NCBI RefSeq assembly: GCF_002305895.1
Contig: NZ_CP022203.1
Location: 6,172,001 to 6,236,000 of the forward strand
DNA length: 64,000 bases
Source of the DNA: Corallococcus macrosporus DSM 14697
GTDB taxonomy: Bacteria; Myxococcota; Myxococcia; Myxococcales; Myxococcaceae
Direction of reading: 5' to 3'
Shown: positions 32,357-41,900 of the stretch, piece after piece
Position numbering within the stretch: the stretch's first letter is position 1
Layout: every line of letters starts with the position of its first letter
Position numbers and translations under genes: made by a program
Notes under the pieces: model-generated
The model's database searches: none
What the model was told of the DNA's origin: nothing
What the model saw: only the letters and a program-made list of their open reading frames with translations

Positions 32357-32794
32357 CTACTCCGGAGGTCCGCGCCGGGGCGGCGGCGCGTGCTTCATCC
32401 GCGCATATTCCTCGTCGGTGAAGACGCGGCTGCGGGTGATGAAGCGCACCCCCAGCGGGGACTCCAGGCTGAAGCCCGCGCCCCGCCCCTTCACCACGTC
32501 CAGGGTGAGGTGGGTGTGCTGCCAGTACTCGAACTGCGCGCCGCCGATGTAGACGGGGCAGCCCTCCACCTCGCCCAGGAGGACGTCTCGCTGGCCCACG
32601 CGGAAGTCCCCCACGGGGTAGCACATGGGCGCGCTGCCGTCGCAGCAGCCACCCGACTGGTGGAACATCAGCGGCCCGTGCGTGGCGCGGAGCTGGCGGA
32701 TGACGGCGGCGGCTTCGGGCGTCACGTCCACCCGGGCCACCGCCGTGGCGCCCTCCTGTCCGCCCGTGCCGGGGCCGGCACCGGCGCCGCTCAT
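32357..32794 (-). CDS. DUF779 protein, aldehyde dehydrogenase partner
   Basis: 145 residues from the ATG at 32794, which overlaps the aldehyde dehydrogenase stop by one base (TGATG). The DUF779 core is clear: LMFHQSGGCCDGSAPMCYP with its CC and C pattern, then YIGGAQFEYWQHTHLTLDVV and GAGFSLESPLGVRFITRSRVF. The conserved Cys residues suggest metal or redox binding. DUF779 genes are usually found beside the ExaC/AldB type of acetaldehyde dehydrogenase, as here. Exact function is unknown; assistance to the dehydrogenase is the usual inference. Confidence 0.9.
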   Translation of the reverse strand: MSGAGAGPGTGGQEGATAVARVDVTPEAAAVIRQLRATHGPLMFHQSGGCCDGSAPMCYPVGDFRVGQRDVLLGEVEGCPVYIGGAQFEYWQHTHLTLDVVKGRGAGFSLESPLGVRFITRSRVFTDEEYARMKHAPPPRRGPPE

Positions 32795-34314
32795 CAGAAG
32801 AAGCCCATGGCCTTGGGGCTGTAGCTGACCAGCAGGTTCTTCGTCTGCTGGTAGTGGTCCAGCATCTTCCGGTGGTTCTCCCGCCCGATGCCCGACTGCT
32901 TGTAGCCGCCGAACGCCGCGTGCGCGGGGTAGATGTGGTAGCAGTTGGTCCACACGCGGCCCGCCTCGATGGCGCGGCCCGCGCGGTAGGCGGTGTTGCC
33001 ATCGCGCGTCCACACGCCAGCGCCCAGGCCGTACAGCGTGTCGTTGGCCTGGCGCATGGCGTCGTCGAAGTCCTTGAACGTCGTCACGCTCACCACGGGG
33101 CCGAAGATCTCCTCCTGGAAGACGCGCATCCGGTTGTGGCCCTGGAACACCGTGGGCGCCACGTAGTAGCCGTCCTTCAGGTCGCCGGACAGCGCCACGC
33201 GCTCGCCGCCGGTGAGGACCTTGGCGCCCTCCTTCTTGCCGATGTCGATGTAGCTGAGGATCTTCTCCAACTGGTCGTTGGAGGCCTGGGCGCCTACCTG
33301 GGTGTCGGTGTCCAGCGGGTTGCCCGGCGTCACCTTGCGGACGCGGTCGATGGCCTTCTCGATGAACTGGCCGTAGATGCGCTCGCTGATGAGGGAGCGC
33401 GACGGGCAGGTGCAGACCTCGCCCTGGTTCAGCGCGAACATGGCGAAGCCCTCCAGCGACTTGTCGAGGAAGTCGTCGTCCCGCGCCATCACGTCTTCGA
33501 AGAAGATGTTGGGGCTCTTGCCGCCCAGCTCCAGCGTGACGGGGATGAGGTTCTCACTGGCGTACTGCATGATGAGCCGGCCCGTGCTCGTCTCGCCGGT
33601 GAAGGCCACCTTGGCGATGCGCGGGCTGCTGGCCAGCGGCTTGCCCGCCTCGACGCCGAAGCCGTTGACGACGTTCAGCACGCCTTCGGGCAGCAGGTCG
33701 CCGACGAGCTCGGTCCACAGCAGGATGCTGGAGGGCGTCTGCTCCGCGGGCTTGAGGACCACGCAGTTGCCCGCCGCCAGCGCCGGGGCCAGCTTCCACG
33801 CCGCCATCAGCAGCGGGAAGTTCCAGGGGATGATTTGACCCACGACGCCCAGCGGCTCGTGGAAGTGGTAGGCGACGGTGTCGTGGTCCAGCTCGCTCAC
33901 GCCGCCCTCCTGCGCGCGGATGCACCCGGCGAAGTAGCGGAAGTGGTCGATGGCCAGCGGGAGGTCCGCGGCCAGCGTCTCGCGGATGGGCTTGCCGTTG
34001 TCCCACGTCTCCGCGACGGCGAGCATCTCCAGGTTCTGCTCCATCCGGTCGGCGATCTTGTTGAGGATGTTCGCCCGGACGGTCGGCGAGGTGCGACCCC
34101 ACGACAGGCGCGCCGCGTGCGCCGCGTCCAGGGCCTTCTCGATGTCCTCCGCCGTGGAGCGGGCCACTTCACAGAAGGGCTTGCCCGTCACCGGGCTGAT
34201 GTTCTCGAAGTACTGACCGCGCGTGGGCTCGACCCAGCGCCCGCCGATGAAGTTCTGGTAGCGGGACTTGAACTGCACCTTGGAGCCAGGCTGATTGGGG
34301 GCGGCGTAGATCAC
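32794..34314 (-). CDS. exaC: NAD-dependent aldehyde dehydrogenase, ExaC/AldB type
   Basis: 506 residues from a GTG at 34314, with AAGGAG six bases upstream; this is the standard length of the group. Conserved blocks are [20 protein letters not shown], the NAD-binding FTGETSTGR, the catalytic Glu in [10 protein letters not shown], the nucleophile Cys in [11 protein letters not shown], and the C-terminal [15 protein letters not shown]. It oxidises acetaldehyde and similar short aldehydes produced from ethanol or acetoin. It is transcribed from a sigma-54 promoter at 34365-34380 with DUF779, and its AcoR-like activator gene lies upstream. Confidence 0.94.
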   Translation of the reverse strand: MIYAAPNQPGSKVQFKSRYQNFIGGRWVEPTRGQYFENISPVTGKPFCEVARSTAEDIEKALDAAHAARLSWGRTSPTVRANILNKIADRMEQNLEMLAVAETWDNGKPIRETLAADLPLAIDHFRYFAGCIRAQEGGVSELDHDTVAYHFHEPLGVVGQIIPWNFPLLMAAWKLAPALAAGNCVVLKPAEQTPSSILLWTELVGDLLPEGVLNVVNGFGVEAGKPLASSPRIAKVAFTGETSTGRLIMQYASENLIPVTLELGGKSPNIFFEDVMARDDDFLDKSLEGFAMFALNQGEVCTCPSRSLISERIYGQFIEKAIDRVRKVTPGNPLDTDTQVGAQASNDQLEKILSYIDIGKKEGAKVLTGGERVALSGDLKDGYYVAPTVFQGHNRMRVFQEEIFGPVVSVTTFKDFDDAMRQANDTLYGLGAGVWTRDGNTAYRAGRAIEAGRVWTNCYHIYPAHAAFGGYKQSGIGRENHRKMLDHYQQTKNLLVSYSPKAMGFF

Positions 34315-34364
34315 TGCGCTCTCCTTCGGTTGGGGGAACGACGGCACGCAACTGCGCCCCCCAG

Positions 34365-34380
34365 AGCAGCGCGCGTGCCA
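34365..34380 (-). promoter_or_regulatory. Sigma-54 (-24/-12) promoter of the aldehyde dehydrogenase operon
   Basis: Read on the minus strand, 34380 to 34365 is TGGCACGCGCGCTGCT. It has the invariant GG and GC with exactly 10 bases between them and matches the consensus TGGCACG-N4-TTGCA/T at all but one position. It lies about 50 bp upstream of the GTG start. Confidence 0.85.
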
Positions 34381-34411
34381 GCCCACGCGTCCGTCGACGT
34401 CGCGGCGCGTC

Positions 34412-34481
34412 GTGTCCCGCTCCGCGACACCTGTCCGGACACGCGTGGCGCGGAGCGCGACACGTGTCGCGACGCGGACAC
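34412..34481. promoter_or_regulatory. Probable enhancer (activator-binding) region of the aldehyde dehydrogenase operon
   Basis: Several inverted GTGTC/GACAC arms are clustered 30-115 bp upstream of the -24 box. They are GTGTC (34412-34416) with GACAC (34426-34430), the palindrome TGTCCGGACA (34432-34441), the perfect palindrome GCGACACGTGTCGC (34457-34470), and GTGTC (34464-34468) with GACAC (34477-34481). An enhancer-binding protein such as the AcoR-like regulator encoded next door is expected to bind here. Confidence 0.65.
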
Positions 34482-34500
34482 CGCGTTCTCCAGTGGACGT

Positions 34501-36702
34501 TCAGCCGCGCGAGGGCAGCGTGATGCCGAAGCGCTCCGCCATCCGGTAGAGCGTGCTGCGCGCGATGCCCAGGTGCCGCGCGGCCTGGGCCACGTTGCCG
34601 CCGCTGAGCGCCAGGGCCTCCTGGATGGCGCGGGCCTCCAGCTCGCGGAGCGGGCGGGCGGCGGCGCTCATGCCCGGCTCGCGCGGTGCGCTGAGAGCCG
34701 GCGGCGTCACGAGCGGCGTCGGTGCGGGCTCCGCCTGGGCGACGGCGGGCACGGGCACGCTTCCCAGAATCGGCGGCAGTGCCTCGACCTCCAGCACGGG
34801 CGCGCCCCCAGCCCGCACGAGCGCCAGACGCAGCACCGTCTTCAGCTCCCGCACGTTGCCGGGCCAGCGGTGGGCGGCGAGCCGTGCGAGCACGGCGGCG
34901 GAGAGGCCCGGTGTGGCCACGCCCTCCTCCTCCGCGAGCCGGGCCAGGAGCGCCTGGGCCAGCTCGGGCAGGTCCGTGCGCTCGCGCAGCGGTGGCAGCC
35001 GCAGCACCGCGCCCTGGAGGCGGAAGTACAGGTCGGAGCGGAACGTGCCCGCGCGCACCGCGGCGTCGAGGTCCCGGCAGGTGGCGCCCACCAGGCGGAA
35101 GCGGGTGCGCCGCATGCGCGACTCCCCCACCCGCGAGTAGGAGCCGTCCTCCAGCACCCGCAGCAGCAGCACCTGGAGCGCGGGCGGCATCTCCACCAGC
35201 TCGTCGAGGAAGAGCGTGCCGCCGTCCGCGGCCGCGAGCTTCCCCTCCGCGCCGCCCACGCGCGCGCCCGTGAAGGCCCCCGGCGCGTGGCCGAACAGCT
35301 CGCTCTCCAGCAACGCGGGTGAGAGCGCGCCGCAGTTCACCGCCACGAAGGGGCCCGTGGCGACCGCGCTGGCGGCATGCAGGGCCCGCGCGAGCAGCTC
35401 CTTGCCCGTGCCCGTCTCCGACAGGAGCAGCACCGGCAGGCTCGTGGGCGCGAAGCGCTCCGCCTCCCGCAGCGTGGCCCGGTGCCGCGGGTCATCGCCC
35501 TTGAGCGCCGCCCACGGCTCCGGAGGCGCCACGGTGTCCGCCGGCCCAGGGCCCCTGGTTGGCGAACGTGGCGCGCCGCCCGAGCGCTCCTGAGCCGCGC
35601 GCGCTGGGGCCTCCGGGCGGGGGGGCATTCCCCAGGACGACGAGGACGCGGGGGTGGGCGCAGCCGACGGCGCCGCGTCCAGGGACTCGGCGCCGGCCAC
35701 GGGCTCCAGCCGGGCCGCGTGCCCCGCCCGGGCGCCGAGCGGCTCCAGCCGCACCAGCACCGCGAGCGCGGAGCCGCCCTCCGCCGTGCGCACCGCCTCC
35801 GAGTGGACGCGCCACGCCGGCCCCTGGGCGGGGCCGCGCGTCTCCAGCGCCACCCCACGCAGCGCCGCGTCCGTCAGCGCGCGCCACGACACGCCAAGCG
35901 CCGACTCCACGGACATGGGCCCCTGCGCGCCGAGCAACGCGCGCGCGGCGGCGTTGACGCGGCTCACCCGCCCCATCGGCTCGACGACGAGCACCGGGCC
36001 GTCCTCGCGCGACAGCCGCGACTCCAGCCCGCCCCGCGCCGCCGCGGCCACCCGGGCCCAGGCGACCTCGCGCAGCCGGGCCTCGGCGGCGTGGGCCACG
36101 CTGGCCACCGCCACCAGCACCAGCGGGTCCGCCGCGCCCGCCGGGCCCGTGACGTCCAGCACGGCCACCAGCGCGCCAAAGGGGTCATGGACCGGCGCCG
36201 CGTAGCAGACGAGTCCATGGTGACGCTGCGCGTAGTGCGCCGGGCCCACCACCGCGACGGCCGACGACTCCGCCAGCGCGGTGCCAATGGCGTTCGTCCC
36301 GCGCGAGGCCTCGTCCCAGCAGGCCCCCTCCACCAGGCGCACGTAGTCCGCGTGGTGGGTGAAGTCCCCGCCCGAGCTGCGCATCGCCAGGATGACGCCC
36401 TCACGGTCCGCCAGCAGCGCCACCCGGCCGGAAGGCAGGGGCGCCGCCGACAGCATCTCCAGCATGCCACCCAGCTCGTCCCAGACCGGCTCCAGCCGCG
36501 CGCGGCGCTCCACGAGCGCCAGGCCGCCCACGCTGGGCCCCTCGTCCGGCTGCCCGGTGCTGGGGGCGCCCAGCGACCGCGAGCGCTGCCAGCGCGGCAG
36601 GATGGAGCGCAGCTCCGGGCGCAGCCCCGCCTCCCCGTCGAGCGCACCGACGAGGAACTGCTCCCATAGGAGCGGCGAAGCGCTGAGCGTAAGCGTCCCC
36701 AA
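34501..36702 (-). CDS. AcoR-like sigma-54 enhancer-binding protein
   Basis: About 733 residues. An N-terminal helical/GAF sensory part is followed by a PAS-like segment and a disordered Pro/Ala linker. The AAA+ domain has Walker [16 protein letters not shown], the sigma-54 contact loop GAFTGA, and Walker [14 protein letters not shown]. The C-terminal Fis-type HTH is [24 protein letters not shown]. It resembles AcoR/ExaE-type activators of acetoin and alcohol catabolism and should activate the aldehyde dehydrogenase operon that follows it. The start is uncertain: no ATG fits, the TTG at 36702 has AAGG four bases upstream, and the open frame further up does not look like protein. Confidence 0.88.
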   Translation of the reverse strand: MGTLTLSASPLLWEQFLVGALDGEAGLRPELRSILPRWQRSRSLGAPSTGQPDEGPSVGGLALVERRARLEPVWDELGGMLEMLSAAPLPSGRVALLADREGVILAMRSSGGDFTHHADYVRLVEGACWDEASRGTNAIGTALAESSAVAVVGPAHYAQRHHGLVCYAAPVHDPFGALVAVLDVTGPAGAADPLVLVAVASVAHAAEARLREVAWARVAAAARGGLESRLSREDGPVLVVEPMGRVSRVNAAARALLGAQGPMSVESALGVSWRALTDAALRGVALETRGPAQGPAWRVHSEAVRTAEGGSALAVLVRLEPLGARAGHAARLEPVAGAESLDAAPSAAPTPASSSSWGMPPRPEAPARAAQERSGGAPRSPTRGPGPADTVAPPEPWAALKGDDPRHRATLREAERFAPTSLPVLLLSETGTGKELLARALHAASAVATGPFVAVNCGALSPALLESELFGHAPGAFTGARVGGAEGKLAAADGGTLFLDELVEMPPALQVLLLRVLEDGSYSRVGESRMRRTRFRLVGATCRDLDAAVRAGTFRSDLYFRLQGAVLRLPPLRERTDLPELAQALLARLAEEEGVATPGLSAAVLARLAAHRWPGNVRELKTVLRLALVRAGGAPVLEVEALPPILGSVPVPAVAQAEPAPTPLVTPPALSAPREPGMSAAARPLRELEARAIQEALALSGGNVAQAARHLGIARSTLYRMAERFGITLPSRG

Positions 36703-36844
36703 GGACCTTGAATCTTGGTGGAATCCCGGTGGCGACAACAACGGGGGACCGGCCCAGTGTTTCTGGCCCAACCTGACGCAGCGCATCCAAGAGGCCCACA
36801 AGGCCCCCGGCCCCACCTTCAGCGTCCGGTGCCCGCACCCCGCC

Positions 36845-36896
36845 TGACACGTCATTGACGCGTCCGAAGGCAGCCGGAAACGGCGCTGACACGTCA
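36845..36896. promoter_or_regulatory. Paired TGACACGTCA sites, probable enhancer
   Basis: The identical 10-bp word TGACACGTCA occurs at 36845-36854 and 36887-36896. The start-to-start distance is 42 bp, four helical turns, so both sites face the same side. They lie 75-126 bp upstream of the plus-strand sigma-54 promoter at 36971-36986. The same word recurs as a pair at 47298-47339 upstream of another sigma-54 promoter. Confidence 0.65.
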
Positions 36897-36970
36897 ACGG
36901 CAGGGGCCCGGACCCAACCCACCCCACGGGTCCCTCTCACACACCTCACGGGTTTTTCCGGGGACAAACG

Positions 36971-36986
36971 TGGCGCGTTGCGTGCA
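36971..36986 (+). promoter_or_regulatory. Sigma-54 (-24/-12) promoter of the OmpA/Cys-rich operon
   Basis: TGGCGCGTTGCGTGCA has GG and GC separated by 10 bases and agrees with the -24/-12 consensus except at two positions. It lies about 73 bp upstream of the OmpA-like start, with paired enhancer-like sites further upstream. The rest of 36703-37058 contains the leader of this operon and the promoter region of the divergent AcoR-like gene. Confidence 0.7.
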
Positions 36987-37058
36987 AAACACCCCGCGTC
37001 TCAAGCAGTGCGACACCCGCGTGCGCTGTTCCGGCGACACGTTGAGGGGGAGGAACCC

Positions 37059-38900
37059 TTGTCATCACACATGCATCACCCATGGCTTGGAGGTCTGGCC
37101 ATCCTCTGGGCGGTCACGGCCCAGGCCCAGGCGCAGCCCATCCCCGGCATCGAGCTGGAGCGGCTGCAGCTCAACCCCGGCGCGCGTGACAGCCTGGTGC
37201 TGTCCACCGGCGACCTCATGTCCCGCGGCGAGTACCGCCTCGGCTTCACCGGACACTATGAGAAGGAGCCCCTGGTGCTCGTCTCCGGTGGAGCGCGGCA
37301 GGGTGTCATCGTCTCCGACCGCGTGACGGTCCACCTGAGCGGCGCCTACGCCCTCACCGACTGGCTGGAGCTCGGCGCGCAGGTGCCCATCGTGTCCCAG
37401 TGGGGACCGGACACCGCGAGCCTGGGCGTCTCCACGCCGTCCACCAGCGCGCTGGGCACCCCGTGGCTCCAGGCGCGCGCGGGCATCCTCTCCGAGCAGC
37501 GCGGCGGGCCGCTGGATGTGGGCCTGCACCTGGGCGCGGCCCTGCCCTTCGGCAGCACGGAGACGCTCACCCGGGACCAGGGCTTCGTCTTCTCGCCCCG
37601 GCTCGGCCTGGGCAAGCAGCTCGGCGGCTCGTGGCGCGTGGGCGCCGACGTGGGCGCGCTGGTGCGGACCAAGACGTACGCGCTGTCCCCCGACACGCAG
37701 CCGACCCTGGATGAGCTGGGCACGGAGCTGAACGGCGGCGTCAACCTGTCCGCGGGCCTGGCCGGCTTCCGTCAGGAGCTGGTGGTGCGCGGCACCCTGC
37801 CCGTGGCGAACGCGCCGGAGTCCATGGAGGTCCTGCTGGGCGTGCGCGTCCCCATGCCCGCGGGCACGGAGGTCTATGCCATGGGCGGCCCCGGCTTCGG
37901 CAGCACGCCGGGCACGCCGTCGTTCCGCGTGCTCGCCGGCCTCACCTTCGGCACCCCCACCTCCACGCCCAACGCCTGTGTGGAGGGTCAGCCGCATGAC
38001 CCGGCCCGCTGTCCGGACTTCGACCTGGACGGCGACGGCATCATGAACGCGGCCGACCAGTGCCCCACCGCGGAGGGCCTGTCGGAGCTGCAAGGCTGCC
38101 CGGACCAGGACGACGACGGCGACGGCCTGCTCAACCTGGCGGACCGCTGCCCGAAGGAGGCGGAGAACTTCAACGGCTTCGAGGACCACGACGGCTGCCC
38201 GGATGACCCGGACACCGACGGGGACGGCGTCGCCGACTCCCTGGACACGTGCCCCGCCCAGGCCGAGGACAAGGACGGCTTCCAGGACGAGGACGGCTGC
38301 CCCGACCCGGACAATGACGGCGACGGCGTGGCCGACGCCACCGACCGCTGCCCCAACGAGGCCGGCCCCCGGGAGAACCGCGGCTGCCCGGACAAGGACA
38401 CCGACGGAGACGGCCTCGTCGACCGGCTGGACAACTGCCCCGCCGAGCCCGGCCCGGCGAAGAACCACGGCTGCAAGGAGAAGCAGCTCGCGCAGATTGG
38501 CGAGAACCGCATCCAGCTCCTCGAGGCCGTCTACTTCGAGAACAACAAGGACGTCATCATCGCGCGCAGCAACAAGCTGCTCGACACGGTGGCCAACATC
38601 CTCAACGCCCACCCGGAAGTGGAGAAGGTGCTTGTCGAGGGCCACACCGACAACCGCGGCAACGAGGACTACAACCTGGACCTGTCCCAGCGCCGCGCCG
38701 ACGCCGTCGTGCGCTACCTGGTGGAGAAGGGCGTGGCCCGGGAGCGCCTGGAGTCCAAGGGCTTTGGTCCGACGCAGCCCATCGCGGACAACGCCACCAC
38801 CCAGGGCCGCGCGAAGAACCGCCGCGTGGAGTTCAAGATCGTCGGCGACGCCGAGGGCGTGCAGACCCAGCAGGGCGAGCCCTCGCCCGACACCCACTGA
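37059..38900 (+). CDS. OmpA-family outer membrane protein with thrombospondin type 3 repeats
   Basis: 613 residues from a TTG at 37059, which has GGGAGG five bases upstream. The ATG four codons later lacks that spacing. A signal peptide ends near AQAQAQP. An N-terminal beta-barrel (about 25-305) is followed by a run of Asp-rich thrombospondin type 3 repeats (about 315-470, such as DGDGIMNAADQCP, DGDGLLNLADRCP, DGDGVADATDRCP) that bind calcium. The C-terminal OmpA domain has VLVEGHTDNRGNEDYN and RRADAVVRYLVEKG for peptidoglycan binding. It links the outer membrane to the wall. The giant Cys-rich gene follows 20 bp downstream, so they form one unit under the sigma-54 promoter. Confidence 0.92.
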   Translation: MSSHMHHPWLGGLAILWAVTAQAQAQPIPGIELERLQLNPGARDSLVLSTGDLMSRGEYRLGFTGHYEKEPLVLVSGGARQGVIVSDRVTVHLSGAYALTDWLELGAQVPIVSQWGPDTASLGVSTPSTSALGTPWLQARAGILSEQRGGPLDVGLHLGAALPFGSTETLTRDQGFVFSPRLGLGKQLGGSWRVGADVGALVRTKTYALSPDTQPTLDELGTELNGGVNLSAGLAGFRQELVVRGTLPVANAPESMEVLLGVRVPMPAGTEVYAMGGPGFGSTPGTPSFRVLAGLTFGTPTSTPNACVEGQPHDPARCPDFDLDGDGIMNAADQCPTAEGLSELQGCPDQDDDGDGLLNLADRCPKEAENFNGFEDHDGCPDDPDTDGDGVADSLDTCPAQAEDKDGFQDEDGCPDPDNDGDGVADATDRCPNEAGPRENRGCPDKDTDGDGLVDRLDNCPAEPGPAKNHGCKEKQLAQIGENRIQLLEAVYFENNKDVIIARSNKLLDTVANILNAHPEVEKVLVEGHTDNRGNEDYNLDLSQRRADAVVRYLVEKGVARERLESKGFGPTQPIADNATTQGRAKNRRVEFKIVGDAEGVQTQQGEPSPDTH

Positions 38901-38920
38901 GAAGCGAGGCAGACATCCCC

Positions 38921-41900
38921 ATGAAAACGCGTGTTTTCTTCAAGACGGCGGCGCTCTGTCTCGCGCTGCTCTCATCCCTGAGCGGCTGTGAATCGGGCGG
39001 CGCCCGCACGGCCGCGGCCCCCACCGAGCCCGTGCTCGTCAGCCAGGCCGCCTCCCTCGTGGGAGACGGCCGGCTGGAGCCCGGCGAGGAATGTGACGAC
39101 GGCAACACCACCAGCGGCGACGGCTGCTCCGCCACCGGCGCCATCGAGGCCGGCTACCTGTGCCACGTGCCCGGGCGGCCCTGCTCGCTGGCGAGCCTGT
39201 GCGGCAACGGCACCGTCAACTCCGGCGAGGCGTGCGACGGCGACGGCTCCGACTGCACCGCGGACTGCGACCTGTCCCTGTGCGGCAACGGCGTGTTCGA
39301 CAACCGCTCCCACCCGTCCTACGCGCAGGAGATCTGCGACGACGGCAACCGCTTCGAGGGCGACGGCTGCAGCCGCCTGTGCGAAGTGGAGTCCGGCTTC
39401 GCCTGCGCCGGCAGCCCCAGCCGCTGCGTGCGCGCGGGCGTGACGGTCTTCAACACCGGCGTGGACGAGCACAACCGCCGGCTGGAGGCCGAGGTCGCCG
39501 TCGATCCGCACTGGTTCTACAGCGGCACCACCACGGGCGCGGCCACCGGTCCCCGGGACGCCAATGACTGGCCGCAGGAGATCCAGACGGCCCGCTTCAT
39601 GGCGGCGCCGCTGGGCGAGCCCGTCTGCGTGTACCAGGACTTCATGGTGCCCTCGACGACCAACATCGCGCAGTTCCGCCTGCGGCTGGCCACCTTCAAC
39701 GACAACGACTTCGCCAGCGCGAGCGTGAACGGGCAGGACTTCATGCCCACTGTCGTCAACGATCCGGCGGGCCAGCCCTGGCAGAAGAACATCTTCCGCG
39801 AGTTCGGCGCCAACGCGCCGTGGCGAGAGGGCCTCAACCGCATCGAGCTGTGCAACGAGAACGAGGCCACCGAGCCCAACGCCTTCCGCTACCTGTTCGT
39901 GGACGCCTATGACGACCGCTGCGGCGACGGCGCGGTGTCCCTGCGCGAGGAGTGCGACGACAACAACACCACCGACGGTGACGGCTGCTCCGCCACCTGC
40001 GGCATCGAGGCGGGCTACGGCTGCACCGGCCAGCCCAGCACCTGCGCCCAGACGTGTGGCAACGGCACGCTGAACCCGGGTGAGCAGTGCGACGACGGCA
40101 ACGCCTCGGCGGGCGACGGCTGCAACGCGAGCTGCCGCGTGGAGGCCGGCTACGCCTGCCCCACCCCGGGCCAGGCCTGCCTGATGACCTGCGGCAACGG
40201 GGCCATCGACCCGGGCGAGCAGTGCGATGACGGCAACGCCTTCGACTCGGACGGCTGCTCCGCTTCGTGCCGCGTCGAGCGCGGCTACGAGTGCCAGGGT
40301 GCCCCGTCCACCTGCGCGCCCCTGTGTGGCAACGGCACGTTGGACGCGGGTGAGCTGTGCGACGACGGCAACACCGCCCTGGGCGACGGCTGCACCAACG
40401 CCTGCACCCTGGAGCTGGGCTACGCCTGCCCCACCCCGGGCCAGGCCTGCGTCCAAACGTGTGGCAACGGCAACGTGGATCCGGGCGAGCAGTGCGATGA
40501 CGGCAACCTGAGCTCGCAGGACGGCTGCGGCACCGAGTGCCGCGTGGAGGAGGGTTACGCGTGCAGCGCGCCCGCCACCGGCCCGTCCGTGTGCGTGCAG
40601 AGCTGCGGCAACGGCGCGTTGGACCCGAACGAGGCGTGCGACGACGCCAACACCACCAGCGGCGACGGCTGCACCTCCGGCTGCCGCGTGGAGGCGGGCT
40701 ACGCGTGCAGCGGCGCGCCCAGCGCCTGCGCCACCCTCTGCGGCGACGGCATCCGCGCGGGCACGGAGACGTGCGACGACGGCAACACCACCAACGGCGA
40801 TGGCTGCTCCAACACCTGCGGCGTGGAGCCGGGCTGGAGCTGCCCCGGCGCGGGCACCGTGTGCTTCAACACCTGCGGCAACGGCACGGTGGACAGCGGC
40901 GAGACCTGCGATGACGGCAACGCCGACGCGGGCGACGGCTGCAGCGGCTCCTGCCGCGTGGAGAACGGCTATACGTGCAGCGGCGCGCCCAGCGTCTGCG
41001 CCACCACCTGCGGCGACGGCACCCGTGCCGGCAACGAGGTGTGCGACGACGGCAACCTCAACAACGGCGACGGCTGCTCCTCGCGCTGCCTCCTGGAGGA
41101 CGGCCAGCCCTGCAACGCGTCCGGCGTCTGCGAGAGCGGCATCTGCAACCCCGACACCAACACCTGCATCAGCCCCAACGCCTGCGGCAACGGCATCCTG
41201 GACGAGGGGGAGCTGTGCGACGACGGCGACACCACGGCGGGCGACGGGTGCTCCAACACCTGCGCCATCGAGGACGGCTTCGGCTGCACCGGCATCCCGT
41301 CGGTGTGCGCGGTGACGTGTGGTGACGGCATCCAGGCGGACAGCGAGGCCTGCGATGACGGCAACACCACCCCCGGGGACGGCTGCTCGGCCACGTGCAC
41401 CGTGGAGGCGGGCGCCGCCTGCCAGACGGCGGACGTGCGGGAGTTCATCACCCGCCAGGGCAACACGGACTGCACGCAGGTGACGGACATCGACGCGCCC
41501 GTCCTGCCCGACGCGGCCATCCAGGCCGCGCTGGGCGTGCCGGGCCGCTACCGCATCCGCTACGTCTCCGGCGCGGTGAGCTACTCGGGCGGCGTCAACT
41601 GGCGCCCCGGCGTCATCGGCGTCAGCGCCAACGCGGGCGCGCAGGTGCAGGGCTTCTCGCTGGGCTACACGGCGGGCTCCGGCGCGGCCACGCGCGCCGA
41701 GGCCCTTCCGCTGGGCTTCCCCCTGTCCCGAGACTTCACGGCGGCCACGGGTGACGTGCGCATCGCGCTCATCGACCTGGACTGCGACCAGGCCAACAAC
41801 TCCGACACGGCGGTGACCTACCGCGTGGACGCGCTGTCCATCTGCCAGACGGCCCCCGTCATCACGTCCCCGACGCCGGGCGGCACCGCCGGCGAGGAAG

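Noticed and set aside
32223-33002. A 260-codon minus-strand frame overlapping DUF779 in another register
   Set aside because: It is a frame-shifted shadow of DUF779 and of the aldehyde dehydrogenase 3' end, with Arg/Pro-rich noise and no ribosome binding site.
34412-34430. GTGTC and GACAC as a MrpC-type site
   Set aside because: This pair has a 9-base spacer rather than 8. Only the pair at 34464-34481 has the right spacing, so only that one is mentioned as a candidate.
36703-36844. A sigma-54 promoter for the AcoR-like gene itself
   Set aside because: The best GG-N10-GC match on the minus strand agrees with only about half of the consensus positions.
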